From an uncultured Prevotellaceae bacterium (GTDB lineage: Bacteria > Bacteroidota > Bacteroidia > Bacteroidales > Muribaculaceae): a stretch of DNA of 64,000 bases. Each line of letters opens with the position of its first letter. Position 1 is the stretch's first letter. The DNA is taken from the NCBI GenBank assembly GCA_900318865.1, contig ONMF01000010.1, forward strand, positions 1 to 64,000. Reading direction: 5' to 3'. The notes beneath the pieces are model-generated. The model searched no databases. It was not told the DNA's origin and was given only the letters and a program-made list of their open reading frames with translations. This document shows positions 60,641 through 64,000 of this stretch, piece by piece. Both the position numbers and the translations under genes were made by a program.

Positions 60641-61611
60641 AAGAAAGAGATAAGAAAATCGACGGGCTGAAGTTCTTGATGATATATCTTGTTGTTTTGG
60701 CTCATATCCACTACAACGATTATGGTCTACATCTGAATAAGATAATTTTCTCCTTTCACATGCCCGTATTCGTTTTCCTTTCGGGATATTTCACATCGCT
60801 CAACGCCAGCACCACCAAACAAAGGGCTTGGCTGAAGCAGACCTTGATTATCTTCATGTGTGCGCAGTTGGCGCATTGCGCATTAACCTTGATTTTAAGT
60901 TATGTGGCGAGCCGGTTGCATGGTGAGCCATTCAGCACCTCGTTGCTGTCGTGGAAAATGCTGATTGTGCCGGCATTCACTTTATGGTATCTCGTTTGCT
61001 TAATGTACTGGCGCTTGGTGGTCTGGTCCCTTCCGCGCCGTGTGGGTGGCATCACCCTGTTGATTGTATCCTTGCTGCTTGCTTTGGCCTCGGGATTTGT
61101 TCCCCTTGACCGTGCATTCTCATTCCAACGCGCATTCTCATTCTTCCCGTTTTTCGTGGCTGGAATGATGTTTAAGGACAAAAAACTCATGCTGCGATTG
61201 GAGCGCATCGGTGTGGGTTATGCTGTTGTGGCGGTGCTGGCCTGCTTGATTGTGGCGCGGCAGTTGCCCATTTATATACCGTCTGTTCGCTACGCTGGCT
61301 GGCACGATTTAGCATTGCGATGTGCCCAGACGGCTTTGGCTATGATTTTGTGCCTGATGATTTTTCGCTTGTCGCGAAAAGGCGGATTGGAGTGCCTTGC
61401 ACGATGGGGAACCTATACGTTGTGGATTTACATAGGCCACTCATTCCTGATTGTCATTTCCCGCAAGGTGTTCGGTCTGTTGCATATTTCGTTCAATGTG
61501 TTTGTGGCCATAGTGGTTGCCGCATTCTTCTGTGCGCTGTTCATCGGTGCCGCTCACTTGTGGCATAAAGTGGCCGGGCCCCGGCGGGACAGCCTGCCAG
61601 TTAAAAGTTGA
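60637..61611 (+). CDS. Acyltransferase family 3 membrane protein
   Basis: 324 residues with about ten membrane helices. KIDGLKFLMIYLVVLAHIHY has the conserved His and the family start; FSFHMPVFVFLSGYFTS is the second block. Such proteins O-acetylate envelope glycans. ATGA overlap with the hydrolase gene. Its last 11 bp are antisense to the end of the SGNH gene. Confidence 0.88.
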   Translation: MKERDKKIDGLKFLMIYLVVLAHIHYNDYGLHLNKIIFSFHMPVFVFLSGYFTSLNASTTKQRAWLKQTLIIFMCAQLAHCALTLILSYVASRLHGEPFSTSLLSWKMLIVPAFTLWYLVCLMYWRLVVWSLPRRVGGITLLIVSLLLALASGFVPLDRAFSFQRAFSFFPFFVAGMMFKDKKLMLRLERIGVGYAVVAVLACLIVARQLPIYIPSVRYAGWHDLALRCAQTALAMILCLMIFRLSRKGGLECLARWGTYTLWIYIGHSFLIVISRKVFGLLHISFNVFVAIVVAAFFCALFIGAAHLWHKVAGPRRDSLPVKS

Positions 61612-62410
61612 AAAGTTTAGCGCTTTTCGCCGCCTCGATAATTTTATCGGCAATCATTCTCATCCCCATCTCGTTGGGGTGCAGCCCGTCGAGAGTGCAA
61701 CTTTGTATGTCCTGGGCCATCCCGCAATCTTCCATGTCGATGTAGGCCACCTGAAGCGACTCGGCAATTTCCCGGATGGCGTTGTTGCCCTGCTTGATGG
61801 TCCATCCGCTGCGGTTTTTTGTGTTTACACCTTGCTTGCGGGGCAAGATTCCACACAAAATAATGGTTGAGTTGGGATATAGCCTTTTTAACTTCCTGAC
61901 CATCAGCGAGTAAGCGCCACAGACGGTTGTCACCTTGTCCACATCGGTGACGTTGCCTAATGGAATACTTCGGTTCCAATCGTTGGTTCCACCTAAAACA
62001 AAGATGACATTGGGAACACCATTGCGGGCCAGGCTTGCTATTCGATAGTCGGAATAAAAGAAAGAAATGCTGTCTAATGCCTGATGGAAGGCAACGGTTG
62101 CCCCCGACCACGAAGAATTGGCTATCATCGCCGATTTTGTCTTCTGTCCTAAGATGGCCCACCACATGTTCTTTTTTTCCATCCGGCTCTGTGAATAATA
62201 AGTGGGATAGCCGAGCGGCATGGTACCTGCATAGGTTGAAATGGAATTGCCATAGACGGCGAATGTCCATTTCGGCTGAGGGTCGAAAATGACCTCCTCT
62301 TCGTAGTCAACATGCCCGCATGTCATGGATGAGAAAAGGAGAAACAATAGCAGGTAGCAGGCGCTCAGTCTGATTGTTTTATTCTTGGGGTTGGTTGCCA
62401 TGGTGTTCAT
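61601..62410 (-). CDS. SGNH/GDSL-type hydrolase lipoprotein
   Basis: 269 residues. After a lipoprotein-like leader (LLLFLLFSSMTC) come the SGNH blocks: YGNSIST with Ser, GGTNDWNRS with Asn/Gly and DGLHPNEMG with Asp/His. It is a surface or periplasmic ester hydrolase, likely deacetylating a glycan. It is convergent with, and overlaps, the acyltransferase-3 gene, which suggests opposing roles in glycan acylation. Confidence 0.85.
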   Translation of the reverse strand: MNTMATNPKNKTIRLSACYLLLFLLFSSMTCGHVDYEEEVIFDPQPKWTFAVYGNSISTYAGTMPLGYPTYYSQSRMEKKNMWWAILGQKTKSAMIANSSWSGATVAFHQALDSISFFYSDYRIASLARNGVPNVIFVLGGTNDWNRSIPLGNVTDVDKVTTVCGAYSLMVRKLKRLYPNSTIILCGILPRKQGVNTKNRSGWTIKQGNNAIREIAESLQVAYIDMEDCGMAQDIQSCTLDGLHPNEMGMRMIADKIIEAAKSAKLFNF

Positions 62411-62434
62411 CTGTGCCGTTCGATTTGTTTAGCA

Positions 62435-62466
62435 CAAAAATACTGTAAAAATATCAATTGGGCAAA
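62435..62466 (-). promoter_or_regulatory. Promoter of the SGNH hydrolase gene
   Basis: Minus strand: TTTG (62466-62463), 20-bp spacer, TATTTTTG (62442-62435). Both boxes perfect; 24 bp before the ATG. Confidence 0.75.
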
Positions 62467-62500
62467 TCGAAGAATGCCTCGCCCATGATAAGGAGGTTAT

Positions 62501-62534
62501 AAAAAAGCCACCCGCACGATTGTGGTGGGGTGGC
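62501..62534 (-). terminator. Terminator of rpsO
   Basis: On the minus strand GCCACCC (62534-62528) pairs with GGGTGGC (62513-62507) and a run of six T follows. 37 bp after the rpsO stop. Confidence 0.85.
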
Positions 62535-62570
62535 CGGAGTTTCGTTTACGCTCTTGCGTGCGGGCGCCGC

Positions 62571-62846
62571 TCATTTGCGGATACCCAGCTCTTTCTTGGC
62601 GATGAGGGCGCGGTAGCGGTTGATGTCTTTGCTTGCCAGATAATCGAGCAGGCGACGGCGTTTACCCACCAGCATCTTCAGAGCACGTTGAGTCGTATGA
62701 TCTTTCTTATTGACCTTCAAATGCTCGGTCAAGTGGGAAATACGGTAAGAGAATAATGCAATCTGTGCCTCGGGAGACCCAGTATCAGTATTGCTGGCAC
62801 CGTACGTTCCGAAGATCTCTTTCTTCTTTTCTGAATCTAAGTACAT
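62571..62846 (-). CDS. rpsO: 30S ribosomal protein S15
   Basis: 91 residues, the usual size. [40 protein letters not shown] and RRRLLDYL are the conserved S15 blocks that bind 16S rRNA helices 20-22. It is a single gene with its own promoter and terminator. A 5' leader of only about 35 nt leaves little room for the S15 feedback site known in other bacteria. Confidence 0.97.
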   Translation of the reverse strand: MYLDSEKKKEIFGTYGASNTDTGSPEAQIALFSYRISHLTEHLKVNKKDHTTQRALKMLVGKRRRLLDYLASKDINRYRALIAKKELGIRK

Positions 62847-62886
62847 TACGTTAATTTTAATGGGTTGTTTTGCAAAAATGCGGTTG

Positions 62887-62917
62887 CAAAATTACAAAAC
62901 TTTTTGTAAACGGCAAT
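62887..62917 (-). promoter_or_regulatory. Promoter of rpsO
   Basis: Minus strand: ATTG (62917-62914), 19-bp spacer, TAATTTTG (62894-62887), the same -7 box as in the alaS palindrome. Confidence 0.72.
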
Positions 62918-62933
62918 GGGTTAGACGCTTTTT

Positions 62934-63515
62934 TTATTCATTAGGGTCGATTTTTGTCGTTTCGGGGATGGCAAGCAGGCTGTGCAGTGCCTCAAATCGC
63001 TCGACAGTGGCCGTTCCGAACTTGGCAAGCGACTTTCGCACCCGCTCCAGTGTGCGCGGCGGTTCTTCCAGATGGGTTTTGGAGAAAAACTTGTCGGCAT
63101 AGCACACCACTTTCTCCTCGATGGAGATGGGCAGCATGTCGCGGTGGGGCAGTGGCAGCTGCTGGCTGAGGATGTCGTCAAGCGAGATGCCAGCCCCGGT
63201 GTGCCGCTCACACACCAGCGCGTGCCGATAGAGGCCTATGGCTTCGAGCATCTGACGGCCCAAAATGCCGTGGCGGATGTAAGGCTCGGTGCCGTGGCAG
63301 TGGATGGAGGGAGCGTCGGTGTGGATGATGCCCACGTCATGGAGCATGGCCGCCTCGCCGACAAATTCCGTGTCAACGGGCACACCGCAAGCCAGCAAGT
63401 GGTTGCAGATGGCTTGGGCCAAAGCCGTCACTTGCTGGCTGTGTGTTACCAACGTGTGGTATAATGGAGTGCCCGGCTCGTAATATCGGGCTATTATTTC
63501 TAAGCAATCAATCAT
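62934..63515 (-). CDS. HD domain (HDIG-type) phosphohydrolase
   Basis: 193 residues from ATG 63515, which overlaps the ilvE stop (ATGA). Metal ligands of an HD domain appear as THSQQV, LHDVGI and HGILGRQM, with ERHTGAG further on. It probably cleaves a nucleotide or cyclic nucleotide phosphate in the cytosol. The link to ilvE is close but functionally unclear. Confidence 0.82.
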   Translation of the reverse strand: MIDCLEIIARYYEPGTPLYHTLVTHSQQVTALAQAICNHLLACGVPVDTEFVGEAAMLHDVGIIHTDAPSIHCHGTEPYIRHGILGRQMLEAIGLYRHALVCERHTGAGISLDDILSQQLPLPHRDMLPISIEEKVVCYADKFFSKTHLEEPPRTLERVRKSLAKFGTATVERFEALHSLLAIPETTKIDPNE

Positions 63516-64000
63516 TCCACAATGGTGACCCATCCGTGCTCGTCGGGGTAATCGCCCCGCTGGATGGCTTGCAGTCGTTGCATGAGCTTGGTTACCACGG
63601 GCCCTGCCACAGCGGGGTCGCCGAAGGTGTAGCTCTTGCCCATGTCGTAGTCGTCAATCTGGCAAATGGGCGCTGCCACGGCGGCAGTTCCGCACTCGGC
63701 CACCTCGTCCATTACTTCAAGTTCCTCGACCTTCATGGGGCGACATTCCACTTCCAGGCCCATGTCGATGGCGATTTGTTGCAGGCTCTTGTTGGTGATG
63801 GAGGGCAGAATCGAGCCCGACTTGGGCGTGATGTATTTGTTGTCCTTGATGGCAAAGAAATTGGCGGGTCCGCACTCGTCGATGTAGCGTTTCTCTTTCG
63901 GGTCGAGGAATAGCGCGGCCGAGTAGCCGTTGTCCTTGGCACGCTGTGTGGCGCCCATTCCCGCGGCATAGTTTCCGCCCACTTTCCATCGTCCTGTGCC
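63512..64000 (-). CDS. ilvE: Branched-chain-amino-acid aminotransferase, N-terminus off window
   Basis: 163 codons are present, cut by the right edge. GTGRWKVGGNYAAGMGATQR is the class IV PLP-aminotransferase block just after the PLP lysine region (the Lys itself is probably the K of WKVGGNY). FLDPKEKRYIDECGPANFF, the ITNKSLQQIA helix and AECGTAAVAAPICQI follow, all typical of IlvE. It makes or degrades Leu, Ile and Val with 2-oxoglutarate. The stop overlaps the HD gene start. Confidence 0.93.
   Translation of the reverse strand, partial: GTGRWKVGGNYAAGMGATQRAKDNGYSAALFLDPKEKRYIDECGPANFFAIKDNKYITPKSGSILPSITNKSLQQIAIDMGLEVECRPMKVEELEVMDEVAECGTAAVAAPICQIDDYDMGKSYTFGDPAVAGPVVTKLMQRLQAIQRGDYPDEHGWVTIVE

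Overview
The window looks like a chromosome segment of a gut-type Bacteroidales, most likely Muribaculaceae or a close Prevotella-like relative. The reasons are Bacteroidetes-type promoters (-33 TTTG, 19-20 bp spacer, -7 TAnnTTTG) before many genes, almost no Shine-Dalgarno sequences, a single-chain GlyRS, DPP5- and WG-repeat-type secreted proteins, remnants of dockerin and NLAG...DGSTSTTKV-type C-terminal tails, and GC-rich third codon positions in housekeeping genes. Family placement is inference; no 16S rRNA lies in the window and I saw no tRNA.

Layout. 1-5651 (minus): a two-gene restriction-like defence module, a PLD-nuclease/SNF2-helicase followed by an Eco57I-class adenine methylase that runs off the left edge. 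5652-6579: no intact gene; a stem-bounded 87-bp element and the 3' tail of a lost secreted protein. 6598-8562 (plus): iron-sulfur flavoprotein, metallo-beta-lactamase-fold protein and SH3 protein. 8648-13755 (minus): CE1-type esterase, HAD phosphatase, second MBL protein, aldo/keto reductase, ECF S component, DUF1893. 13901-15007 (plus): maf, msrA, then a possible small RNA. 15172-18836 (minus): uvrB and a membrane glycosyltransferase. 18837-21855: repeat-rich intergenic DNA around a DPP5-like peptidase. 21856-26349: glyS, an FKBP lipoprotein and a CPA2 antiporter. 26735-31587: a lipoprotein, the queF-queC-queD-queE operon for preQ0/preQ1, a WG-repeat lipoprotein and YccF.

31712-54130 is one long plus-strand exopolysaccharide operon bounded by a promoter and a strong terminator. 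It encodes a flippase, an EpsG-type polymerase, seven intact glycosyltransferases, a pyruvyl transferase, a hexapeptide acyltransferase, a deacetylase, a PglC-type phosphoglycosyl transferase, a PglD-type acyltransferase, LicD and a DegT/PglE-type aminotransferase. Inserted directly after the PglD-like gene, and overlapping it by 4 bp, is a compact acyl-carrier-protein module: FabD-like acyltransferase, ACP, ketoreductase, KASIII, FkbH-like glyceryl loader and a second ACP. My main inference is that it makes an unusual acyl (beta-hydroxyacyl or glyceryl-derived) group for an amino sugar of the glycan.

54149-64000: alaS and a TerB-like gene diverge from a perfect two-way promoter palindrome, followed by an lptD, cysteine hydrolase and acyltransferase-3 run, an SGNH lipoprotein, rpsO, an HD-domain protein and the C-terminal part of ilvE, cut by the right edge. 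Degenerate relatives of the alaS palindrome occur as a tandem triplication upstream of the membrane glycosyltransferase, which suggests a mobile or amplifying promoter-bearing repeat family.
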